Of a DNA stretch of 6,463 nucleotides, positions 1 through 5,846 are shown in pieces. Position numbers and translations under genes: made by a program. Where the stretch lies: the NCBI GenBank assembly GCA_025353085.1, contig JANXRI010000352.1, positions 1 through 6,463 of the forward strand. Direction: 5' to 3'. Source of the DNA: Betaproteobacteria bacterium. GTDB lineage: Bacteria > Pseudomonadota > Gammaproteobacteria > Burkholderiales > SG8-41. Positions within the stretch are counted from its first letter, which is position 1, and the number at the start of each line of letters is the position of its first letter. The notes beneath the pieces were generated by a model. It was not told the origin of the DNA and did no database searches. It saw only the letters and a program-made list of their open reading frames with translations.

Positions 1-13
1 GTGCATTGTTCAT
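1..13 (-). CDS. Possible start of next gene downstream of wrbA (partial, leaves window)
   Basis: On the minus strand the wrbA stop TGA overlaps an ATG in an ATGA arrangement, with the ATG at 13-11. The frame that begins there reads M-N-N-A and then leaves the window. Such overlaps are typical of translationally coupled genes in one operon. In betaproteobacteria I recall a small DUF2069-type membrane protein following wrbA, but four codons cannot identify it. No clear Shine-Dalgarno sequence precedes the ATG. The call rests only on the overlap. Confidence 0.3.
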
Positions 14-603
14 GCGGATAATTTGAGTGCGGTTGTTGCAAGCCGCTGCCCGAGCGCGATGCACAGCGTTTTTTCTTCTTCGCTAATCGGCTGGTCGCTC
101 GCTACGCCGGACACATGGCTCGCGCCATAGGGCGTGCCGCCGGTGCGGGTCGCGAGCAGTTGCGGTTCGGTATACGGCAGGCCCACGATAATCATTCCAT
201 GATGCAGCAGTGGCAGCAGCATGGAGATCAACGTGGTTTCCTGACCGCCGTGCAGGCTGCTCGTCGCGGTGAATACTGCGGCAGGTTTTCCGCTCAACGC
301 GCCTTTAAACCACAACGCAGAAGTTGAATCGAGAAAATATTTGAGCGATGCCGCCATGTTGCCGAAGCGCGTTGGCGAGCCGAGTGCGAGCGCGATGCAT
401 TCTTCGAGGTCGTGCATTTCGACATAGGGTGCACCGGCATCCGGTACCTTCGGCCCGACGGCTTCGCACACCATCGAGACTTCCGGCACTGTGCGCAGAC
501 GCGCGGCGGCGCCGGGAACCTGCTCGATGCCGCGCGCGACCAATTGCGCCATCTGACGCACGGCGCCGTAACGGCTGTAATAGAGAACGAGGATTTCTTT
601 CAT
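10..603 (-). CDS. wrbA: WrbA-like NAD(P)H:quinone oxidoreductase (flavodoxin fold)
   Basis: This is a cytoplasmic FMN-dependent enzyme of the WrbA family. The family reduces quinones by two electrons with NAD(P)H, avoiding semiquinone and superoxide formation, and acts as a tetramer. At 197 residues it matches the usual length of about 198. Visible features are the FMN phosphate-binding loop YYSRYG at residues 8-13, the isoalloxazine-side loop GSPTRFGNM at 75-83, the HGGQET segment at 118-123 and the HHGMIIVG strand at 134-141. GGTPYG follows at 155-160, and together these are the WrbA signature rather than that of a generic flavodoxin. The ATG at 603 starts the protein directly at the first beta-strand (MKEILVLYYS), so no earlier start is needed. 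No strong Shine-Dalgarno sequence is visible. A perfect TATAAT lies 25 bp upstream. It is divergent from yihY and may be coupled to a downstream gene. No frameshift or missing motif was seen. Confidence 0.93.
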   Translation of the reverse strand: MKEILVLYYSRYGAVRQMAQLVARGIEQVPGAAARLRTVPEVSMVCEAVGPKVPDAGAPYVEMHDLEECIALALGSPTRFGNMAASLKYFLDSTSALWFKGALSGKPAAVFTATSSLHGGQETTLISMLLPLLHHGMIIVGLPYTEPQLLATRTGGTPYGASHVSGVASDQPISEEEKTLCIALGQRLATTALKLSA

Positions 604-627
604 CGGGCCGGGCGCGAGCGTTGACGC

Positions 628-634
628 TATTATA
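628..634. promoter_or_regulatory. Overlapping -10-like hexamers between wrbA and yihY (candidate bidirectional promoter)
   Basis: The heptamer TATTATA in the 56-bp gap reads TATAAT on the minus strand (634-629), a perfect sigma70 -10. On the plus strand it reads TATTAT (628-633), which matches at 5 of 6 positions. The predicted starts would be near 622 for wrbA and 640 for yihY, giving untranslated leaders of about 20 nt each. No convincing -35 hexamer stands at 16-18 bp on either strand, so the call rests on the -10 match and the position. Confidence 0.42.
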
Positions 635-659
635 GAGCCTGCCTCATCAATCGCTGCCC

Positions 660-1913
660 ATGGTAATCAAAAGCGCCCCGCTGACCGATCTCGTGCGCCT
701 TATCGGCCGCCGTTTTGTTGAAGACCGCTGCATTCAAGTCGCGAGCAGCCTGACGTTCACGACGCTGCTCGGCATAGTGCCCATCATTACGGTGGCGCTG
801 ACCATGGTGTCTGCATTCCCGGTGTTCGAATCGCTGATCCGCCATCTGCAGCGGTTCCTGCTCACCAATATCGTGCCCGAGTCGGTGTCATCGATCACGA
901 AGTATGCGGCCCAGTTTTCGGAAAATGCGACGCAGCTAACCGCAGTCGGCATCGCATTCGTCGCGGTTACCGCGCTGATGTTGATGATCACGATCGATAC
1001 GGCTTTCAACGACATCTGGCGCACCTCGCGCCCGCGGTCTCTGCTGCATCGCATCCTTGTCTACTGGATGGTGCTCACCGTGGGCCCGCTGTTCGTCGGC
1101 GCGAGTTTGTCGGTGACATCCTATCTGATCACACTGTCGCTTGGTTTGATCGACAATCCGCCCGGGGTCGGGCTGCTGCTCTTGCGGTTCGCGTCGCTGA
1201 TACTGACGTCGGTTGCACTTGCGTTACTGTATTGGACGGTGCCGAATCGCCCGGTCATGAAGCGGGACGCCTTGATCGGCGGGCTGGCGGCCGGTATCTG
1301 CCTTGAAGCGATGAAACATGGATTCGGTTTCTATATCGGGCATTTCACCGCTTACGATCTCGTGTATGGCGCGTTTGCCGCGGTGCCGGTACTGCTGCTC
1401 TGGATTTATTTGTCATGGGTGATCATCATCAGTGGCGCGCTGCTTGCAGCACTCCTGCCCGAATGGCGCGAACGCGCCGGTCAGGCGCAGCCGGCGCCCG
1501 GCAGTGACTTTTTCGATGCCTTGCAGGCGTTGCAAGTATTGTGGCGCGCGCATCACACCGGCGCGTTGATTTCGATTTCCAGCCTGCATCCGGCGGTCAA
1601 GGTCACAGTCGGGCATCTGGAAAAAATCCTCGTCACCTTGTCGGGCGCCGGCTGGGTTGCCCGTTCGGGGGCTGACGGTTGGGTGTTGTCACGCGATGCC
1701 GGCGCGATCAAGGTCGAGGACATTTATCGTTTGTTTGTGTTCAACAGCGCCGCTCATGTGCCGGCGCGGCAGGGCAGCGCCGAACTCGACGCGCGGGTCT
1801 ACGAGCTATCGACCTCAATTGGCGGACACTTGCAGATGTCGCTTGTGGAGTTGTTTACGCAGACCGAGGCGGCATCTGAACTCGTCCCGTCCTACCAGAT
1901 CACCGTGCAGTAA
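660..1913 (+). CDS. yihY: YihY/UPF0761 family inner-membrane protein
   Basis: This is an integral inner-membrane protein of the YihY (BrkB-like) family, 417 residues. Its biochemical role is unresolved. Older records call it ribonuclease BN, but that activity was reassigned to another protein, so an RNase call should be avoided. The N-terminus carries the family segment FVEDRCIQVASSLTFTT at 19-35. About six membrane segments follow, near residues 36-56, 93-112, 132-160, 172-193, 204-222 and 236-266. The last contains the conserved block YGAFAAVPVLLLWIYLSW (236-253). From about 280 to 410 there is a soluble tail with predicted helix-rich, winged-helix-like composition, which accounts for its length beyond the roughly 290-residue E. 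coli form. The ATG at 660 gives a normal family N-terminus, although no Shine-Dalgarno sequence is visible upstream. The 3' end overlaps the convergent lytic transglycosylase gene by 14 bp. Confidence 0.9.
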   Translation: MVIKSAPLTDLVRLIGRRFVEDRCIQVASSLTFTTLLGIVPIITVALTMVSAFPVFESLIRHLQRFLLTNIVPESVSSITKYAAQFSENATQLTAVGIAFVAVTALMLMITIDTAFNDIWRTSRPRSLLHRILVYWMVLTVGPLFVGASLSVTSYLITLSLGLIDNPPGVGLLLLRFASLILTSVALALLYWTVPNRPVMKRDALIGGLAAGICLEAMKHGFGFYIGHFTAYDLVYGAFAAVPVLLLWIYLSWVIIISGALLAALLPEWRERAGQAQPAPGSDFFDALQALQVLWRAHHTGALISISSLHPAVKVTVGHLEKILVTLSGAGWVARSGADGWVLSRDAGAIKVEDIYRLFVFNSAAHVPARQGSAELDARVYELSTSIGGHLQMSLVELFTQTEAASELVPSYQITVQ

Positions 1914-2529
1914 TCGCGCCGGCAGCGGTTACGCCGGCGGCCTGCACCGGATACTTCCAGTTCGAGATCCAGGCGCGCACGACGGCGTTCGGATATTCAG
2001 CCCTGCCGAGGCTGCCGTTATAGCGGCCCAGCGCGCGGAAATAATCGCCGCGCTCGATGTCGAGATAGCGGCGCAAGATCCAGCAGCCGTAGCGCAGATT
2101 CGTGCGCAGGTTAAATAAATTGTCGCTGTTGTTATTGGCCACGTTAAGCCAGAACGGCATGACCTGCATGTAGCCGCGGGCGCCCGCGGTGGAGAGCGCA
2201 TGCTTGCGGAAATTGCTTTCGACCTGAATCAGGCCGAGCACCAGTTGGGGGTCGAGTCCGGCGCGCTTCGCCTCATAATGCACAGTGACCAGCAGTTCTT
2301 CGCGGATGTGCCGGTCAGGAATGCGGCGCTCGAGTTTGTTCGACATTGCAGTGAGCCATATCCTTGCTTCATCCACGGTCTCGAACGCCAGGAACGGCAC
2401 CGCTTTGTCGCTAACCTCTTTATGCAGTCCGGCGCGCACACTGGCCGTGAGATCTTCGTATTTCTGCGCGCCTGCCCAAGCGGCGCCTGACATCGTCGTC
2501 CAGCAGGCAACGACGATCAGCCAGCGCAT
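1900..2529 (-). CDS. Secreted lytic transglycosylase, SLT domain
   Basis: This is a predicted periplasmic murein lytic transglycosylase of 209 residues. The family cleaves the MurNAc-GlcNAc bond of peptidoglycan with formation of 1,6-anhydro-MurNAc. Residues 1-19 form a signal peptide: positively charged R2, a hydrophobic core, and AWA before G20. No lipobox is apparent, because the only early cysteine (C9) sits inside the hydrophobic core. The catalytic domain spans about 80-195. It has QVES at 102-105 with E104 as the likely catalytic acid, GARGYMQVMP at 116-125, the NLRYGCWILRRYLD helix at 144-157 and RYNGS at 169-173. These are the ordered SLT goosefoot motifs, with Y120 where many homologues have Leu. 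The start ATG at 2529 lies inside the end of proS with a 13-bp overlap, which suggests translational coupling. I cannot place it in a named Mlt or Slt class. Confidence 0.88.
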   Translation of the reverse strand: MRWLIVVACWTTMSGAAWAGAQKYEDLTASVRAGLHKEVSDKAVPFLAFETVDEARIWLTAMSNKLERRIPDRHIREELLVTVHYEAKRAGLDPQLVLGLIQVESNFRKHALSTAGARGYMQVMPFWLNVANNNSDNLFNLRTNLRYGCWILRRYLDIERGDYFRALGRYNGSLGRAEYPNAVVRAWISNWKYPVQAAGVTAAGAITAR

Positions 2530-4241
2530 AGCCGGGATTTTATTTCGGCAACGGCGTCGGTCAGCGCTAGCGGCTGCGCCGCTTTGTCACGTCGTCCCTG
2601 ATATTCGACCTGGCCTTGCTTGAGGCCACGGTCGCCGACGACAATCCGATGAGGAATGCCGCTTAATTCCATGTCAGCGAACATCACACCGGGACGTTCA
2701 TCCCGGTCGTCGAACAGAACTTCGATGCCGCAGGCCGTCAGCTCCCCATAAAGTTTGTCCGCCGCTTCTCGCACGGCAGCGCTCTTGCCCAGGCCGATAG
2801 CTACGATAGCGAGTGAAAATGGCGCGATCGAAGGCGGCCAGATGATGCCGCGCTCGTCGTGGTTCTGCTCGATCGCAGCCGCGATGATCCGGGTGATGCC
2901 GATACCGTAGCAGCCCATTTCCATCGGTTGCTGTTTGCCGGTCTCATCGAGGAAGTTACACTTCAACATCGACGAATATTTGGTACGCAACTGGAAAATG
3001 TGGCCGATCTCGATCCCGCGGCAGAGCTCAAGCGTGCCTTGACCGTCGGCACTTGGATCGCCGGCAACCACATTGCGAATGTCGGCGACGAGCGCGGGCG
3101 CCGGCAGGTCGCGGCCCCAATTGACGTTGCAATAATGTTGGCCATCCATATTGGCACCGCACGCGAAGTCGCTCGCAGTCGCCGCGGAACGATCAACTAT
3201 CAGGGTGAGGCCGGCGAGGTTCTGCACGTTCAGCGGCCCTAAGGAGCCGAAGCCGGCATTAAATATCGCACGCACTTCATCTTCGGTCGCGGGTTGGAGC
3301 GGTGATTGCAGCGCCGGCAATTTGGCCGCCTTAATTTCATTGAGCATGTGATCGCCGCGCAATATCAATGCGACCAATCCGTCGTTGCCACGGTAGACGA
3401 GCGTCTTGACGGTTTGTTGCGGCGGAATTCCGAGCAGGCGGCATAAATCGTCGATGGTGCGCACGCCCGGCGTCGCCACCGTGGTCATGGCAGCGCCCGG
3501 TGCGCCGCGCTCGGCGGGTACCGCGACCGCTTCGGCGAGTTCGATATTGGCGGCATAGTCGGAGTCCGGGCAAAACGCAATGGCATCTTCGCCGGAGTCG
3601 GCGAGCACGTGAAATTCATGCGAGCCGGAGCCGCCGATCGAGCCGGTATCAGCGGCGACCGCGCGAAACTTGAGTCCGAGGCGCGTAAATATTCGCGTGT
3701 AAGTTTCGTACATATTGCGATATTCGCGCTCGAGGTCTACATAGCCGGCATGAAACGAATAGCCGTCTTTCATCACGAATTCGCGGCCTCGCATGACGCC
3801 GAAACGCGGCCTTCTTTCGTCTCGAAACTTGGTCTGAATCTGATAGAAGTGCAGCGGCAACTGGCGGTAACTCTTGATCTCATTGCGCGCAATGTCGGTC
3901 ACCACTTCCTCTGACGTCGGCTGGATGACAAAGTCGCGATCATGCCGGTCTTTCAGGCGCAGCAACTCGGGACCATAGGCCTGCCAGCGCCCGGACTCCT
4001 GCCAGAGCTCGGCGGGCTGCACGACGGGCATCATGAGTTCGATTGCACCGGCGCGGTTCATTTCTTCACGCACGATCGCTTCGACCTTGCGCGCCACGCG
4101 CAGACCCATCGGCATCATGGTGTAAATGCCGCTGCCAAGACGCCGGATCAATCCCGCGCGCAGCATCAGGCGGTGACTGACAAGCTCGGCCTCCGACGGA
4201 GCTTCCTTCAAAGTCGAGAGAAAGAATTTCGATACGCGCAT
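2517..4241 (-). CDS. proS: Prolyl-tRNA synthetase, bacterial type with editing domain
   Basis: This cytoplasmic class II aminoacyl-tRNA synthetase charges tRNA-Pro with proline using ATP. At 574 residues it matches the usual bacterial form of about 572. The N-terminus MRVSKFFLSTLKEAP is typical. TSEE is at 109-112. Motif 2 is at 139-155 (FRDERRPRFGVMRGREF) and motif 3 at 442-451 (MGCYGIGITR). Between motifs 2 and 3, about 224-405, lies the INS domain that hydrolyses mischarged Ala-tRNA-Pro. K279 is present at the position known to be important for editing in the E. coli enzyme, so editing is probably intact. The anticodon-binding domain occupies about 475-574 (SLAIVAIGLG onward, DDRDERPGVMFADMELSGIPHR). 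The start ATG at 4241 gives the conserved N-terminus. The gene is first in a two-gene operon with the lytic transglycosylase and is divergent from the aminopropyltransferase-like gene 60 bp away. No inserts or frameshifts were seen. Confidence 0.97.
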   Translation of the reverse strand: MRVSKFFLSTLKEAPSEAELVSHRLMLRAGLIRRLGSGIYTMMPMGLRVARKVEAIVREEMNRAGAIELMMPVVQPAELWQESGRWQAYGPELLRLKDRHDRDFVIQPTSEEVVTDIARNEIKSYRQLPLHFYQIQTKFRDERRPRFGVMRGREFVMKDGYSFHAGYVDLEREYRNMYETYTRIFTRLGLKFRAVAADTGSIGGSGSHEFHVLADSGEDAIAFCPDSDYAANIELAEAVAVPAERGAPGAAMTTVATPGVRTIDDLCRLLGIPPQQTVKTLVYRGNDGLVALILRGDHMLNEIKAAKLPALQSPLQPATEDEVRAIFNAGFGSLGPLNVQNLAGLTLIVDRSAATASDFACGANMDGQHYCNVNWGRDLPAPALVADIRNVVAGDPSADGQGTLELCRGIEIGHIFQLRTKYSSMLKCNFLDETGKQQPMEMGCYGIGITRIIAAAIEQNHDERGIIWPPSIAPFSLAIVAIGLGKSAAVREAADKLYGELTACGIEVLFDDRDERPGVMFADMELSGIPHRIVVGDRGLKQGQVEYQGRRDKAAQPLALTDAVAEIKSRLCAG

Positions 4242-4267
4242 GACTACCCGAAAGCGTTGAAAGTCCT

Positions 4268-4274
4268 TATTCTA
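4268..4274. promoter_or_regulatory. Overlapping -10-like hexamers between proS and the aminopropyltransferase-like gene
   Basis: The heptamer TATTCTA lies in the middle of the 60-bp divergent gap. On the minus strand it reads TAGAAT (4274-4269), a 5 of 6 match to the sigma70 -10, placed for a proS start near 4262. On the plus strand it reads TATTCT (4268-4273), a 4 of 6 match, placed for a start near 4280. Both leaders would be about 21-22 nt. No good -35 element was found on either strand. The geometry is the same as in the wrbA-yihY gap. Confidence 0.33.
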
Positions 4275-4301
4275 CCGAACCCACCGGAAAATCTCTCCCC
4301 T

Positions 4302-5090
4302 ATGAAGTTCCTGCAAAGCTGGCGCGTGCGCAAACCGGCAGACGATAACGAATCGGTTTACATCAGCGAAAAATTCGGCGTACGCACGCTGCATATCGGC
4401 AGCGATACAGTACAAAGTTCGATGCGCATCGCGCGACCAAACGATCTTGAAGTTGCATACACCCGCAGCATGATGGCGTTTCTGCTCTTTAACCCAAAGC
4501 CTGGGTCGGTCCTCATGGTTGGGCTGGGCGGCGGTTCACTGACCAAATTTATTTATCACCGGCTCCCGCAAGCGCGCATCGCCGCCATCGAAGTGAATCC
4601 GCGCGTGGTCGAAATAGCGCGCCAGTATTTTTTTGTACCCCCTGACGATGATCGGCTCGATGTCATCGTGACGGACGGCGCGGCTTATTTGCACGACAAC
4701 AAACTTAGCGCTGGGGTAGTCGTTATCGACGGTTACGATGCGGAGTCGCAAGTCGAGGCGCTGTGCACACCGGTGTTTTATCGCGACTGCGCGCGCGCTC
4801 TCTCAGAGGCCGGCATTTTGGTCGTCAATCTTTGGGGCGGCGACCGCAATTTCACTACGTGCGTCAATCGGATCGCCGAGGCGTTCAATGGCCTCGTGGC
4901 CTGCCTCCCCGCCGGCAAGCCCGGCAACATCGCCGCTTTCGCGTTCAAGCGCAGCCCCGGCCAACCGACATGGGTCGAATTGCGGTCGCGCGCAGCCGCA
5001 CTTGAGGTGCTTTACGGGCTTGAATTTCGGCGCTTCGTGGACGAATTTGCGCTGATGAATCCGCACGATGAAGAGCGCTTGTTGCTTTAG
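4302..5090 (+). CDS. Spermidine synthase-like (aminopropyltransferase fold) protein, divergent
   Basis: This 262-residue protein has the layout of the spermine/spermidine synthase family. A beta-rich N-terminal part (about 1-55) is followed by a Rossmann methyltransferase-like domain. GLGGGSL (74-80) is the nucleotide-binding loop, E97 in AIEVNP fits the acidic residue that binds ribose, and VTDGAAY (123-129) follows. D143 and D146 in IDGYD keep the D-x-x-D spacing of the catalytic region. However, the true-synthase signatures are altered: GGGDGG is GLGGGS, the Y-H-E-M-x-x-H block is YTRSMMAF (53-60), and DSSDPxGP is DGYDAES. Polyamine synthesis is therefore uncertain, and a related S-adenosyl or decarboxylated-S-adenosyl substrate is possible. 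The ATG at 4302 was chosen because the frame is open further upstream only antisense to proS, and the N-terminal domain fits from here. No Shine-Dalgarno sequence is visible. rppH follows 70 bp downstream on the same strand. Confidence 0.82.
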   Translation: MKFLQSWRVRKPADDNESVYISEKFGVRTLHIGSDTVQSSMRIARPNDLEVAYTRSMMAFLLFNPKPGSVLMVGLGGGSLTKFIYHRLPQARIAAIEVNPRVVEIARQYFFVPPDDDRLDVIVTDGAAYLHDNKLSAGVVVIDGYDAESQVEALCTPVFYRDCARALSEAGILVVNLWGGDRNFTTCVNRIAEAFNGLVACLPAGKPGNIAAFAFKRSPGQPTWVELRSRAAALEVLYGLEFRRFVDEFALMNPHDEERLLL

Positions 5091-5160
5091 CCGGCGGCTT
5101 TCATTTCGGGCAGGTTTGTGGAAGAATCCAAGCAGTCAGAGCATACACAGGGTGACTCAC

Positions 5161-5673
5161 ATGATCGATCGTGACGGATATCGCCCCAATGTCGGAATTA
5201 TCATATGCAATTGCAAGAATGAGGTTTTTTGGGGTAAGCGCGTAAGAGAACATTCATGGCAGTTTCCGCAGGGCGGCATCAAAGCCGGGGAAACCCCGGA
5301 GCGCGCCATGTTCCGCGAATTGCATGAGGAAGTCGGGCTGGGTTCCGAGCACGTGCGGATTTTGGGCCGCACGCGCGAGTGGCTGCGCTACGAAGTGCCC
5401 GAACAGTGGGTACGTCGGGAGTGGCGTGGCAATTACAAGGGTCAAAAGCAGATCTGGTATCTGCTGCGGCTGGTCGGTCGCGATTGCGACGTGCACTTGC
5501 GTGGGTCGGACAAGCCCGAGTTCGATGCGTGGCGCTGGAATGAGTACTGGGTGCCGCTCGAATCGGTCATCGAATTCAAGCGCGAAGTCTATCAGCTTGC
5601 GTTGAAGGAACTGGCCAAGTACCTGCACCGCAACCCGCAAGAAAGGCGTTCGAACGCGGTCAGCGCGCCTTAG
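5161..5673 (+). CDS. rppH: RNA pyrophosphohydrolase, Nudix family
   Basis: This cytoplasmic Nudix hydrolase of 170 residues converts 5'-triphosphate (or diphosphate) RNA ends to monophosphate, which triggers RNase E-dependent mRNA decay. The N-terminus MIDRDGYRPNVGIIICN is the RppH signature, followed by HSWQFPQGGI at 31-40. The Nudix box lies at residues 38-60 and is complete: G38, E44, R52, E53, E56, E57, G59 and L60. The C-terminal half holds WYLLRL (99-104) and the PEFDAWRW segment (119-126), both typical of RppH rather than of other Nudix enzymes. The frame is open 31 codons further upstream, into the 3' end of the preceding gene. The ATG at 5161 is preferred because it begins exactly at the family N-terminus and is preceded by GGGTGA at suitable spacing. 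It may be co-transcribed with the gene upstream, since no clear promoter or terminator was seen in the 70-bp gap. Confidence 0.95.
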   Translation: MIDRDGYRPNVGIIICNCKNEVFWGKRVREHSWQFPQGGIKAGETPERAMFRELHEEVGLGSEHVRILGRTREWLRYEVPEQWVRREWRGNYKGQKQIWYLLRLVGRDCDVHLRGSDKPEFDAWRWNEYWVPLESVIEFKREVYQLALKELAKYLHRNPQERRSNAVSAP

Positions 5674-5686
5674 GGCCCGCGGGTAA

Positions 5687-5715
5687 TTGACACTCCGCAA
5701 TCAGGCTCTTACACT
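5687..5715 (+). promoter_or_regulatory. Sigma70-type promoter upstream of rubrerythrin
   Basis: A perfect -35 TTGACA (5687-5692) is followed by exactly 17 bp and then TACACT (5710-5715), which keeps the T, A, A and final T of the -10 consensus. The predicted start is near 5722. It begins 13 bp after the rppH stop codon, so rubrerythrin need not depend on readthrough. It is the only promoter in the window with both hexamers at ideal spacing. Confidence 0.6.
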
Positions 5716-5721
5716 TGGTTC

Positions 5722-5846
5722 GCAGCTCGGATTTATGTCTAAGCGCCCGCTCAGGCGCGAGCGACTCGCAATGAAATCGAAGTTTTACCGCAATCATAGA
5801 CGGCCCCTCTGCGCGCCAGATTGCATTTGAATAACAGGAGAAAGCG
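5722..5846 (+). promoter_or_regulatory. Long 5' leader of rubrerythrin mRNA
   Basis: If the TTGACA/TACACT promoter is used, the transcript carries about 125 untranslated nucleotides. The leader holds a short hairpin, CGCTC (5748-5752) with GAGCG (5759-5763). It also holds a small open frame of 31 codons (5735-5830) that encodes an Arg/Lys-rich peptide and ends 16 nt before the rubrerythrin ATG. No known riboswitch motif was recognised. The last part contains the strong Shine-Dalgarno AGGAGA at 5836-5841. Confidence 0.35.

Noticed and set aside
621..650. TTGACG at 621 as a -35 for yihY
   Set aside because: The matching -10 position at 17-18 bp reads CATCAA or similar and would leave almost no leader. 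The TATTAT at 628 is a better candidate.
660..1913. Annotation of YihY as ribonuclease BN
   Set aside because: This is a historical misassignment. The sequence is a multi-pass membrane protein with no nuclease motif visible.
1917..1939. GC-rich inverted repeat (7-bp stem, 9-nt loop) just after the yihY stop
   Set aside because: It has no T-tract and lies within the coding sequence of the lytic transglycosylase. The GC-rich Ala/Gly codons there could produce it by chance, so it is not called a terminator.
3942..4301. 120-codon open extension upstream of the aminopropyltransferase-like gene
   Set aside because: It lies entirely antisense to the 5' half of proS or in the divergent gap. It has low-complexity His/Arg-rich composition, and the conserved N-terminus begins at 4302. 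It is a shadow frame.
5091..5106. AGCC-GGC-GGCT mini-hairpin after the aminopropyltransferase-like gene
   Set aside because: The stem is only 4 bp and the following tract is mixed. It is too weak to be an intrinsic terminator.
5068..5160. 31-codon N-terminal extension of rppH
   Set aside because: The RppH family begins at MIDxDGYRPNVG, encoded from 5161, with a ribosome binding site just upstream. The extension overlaps the preceding gene's 3' end.
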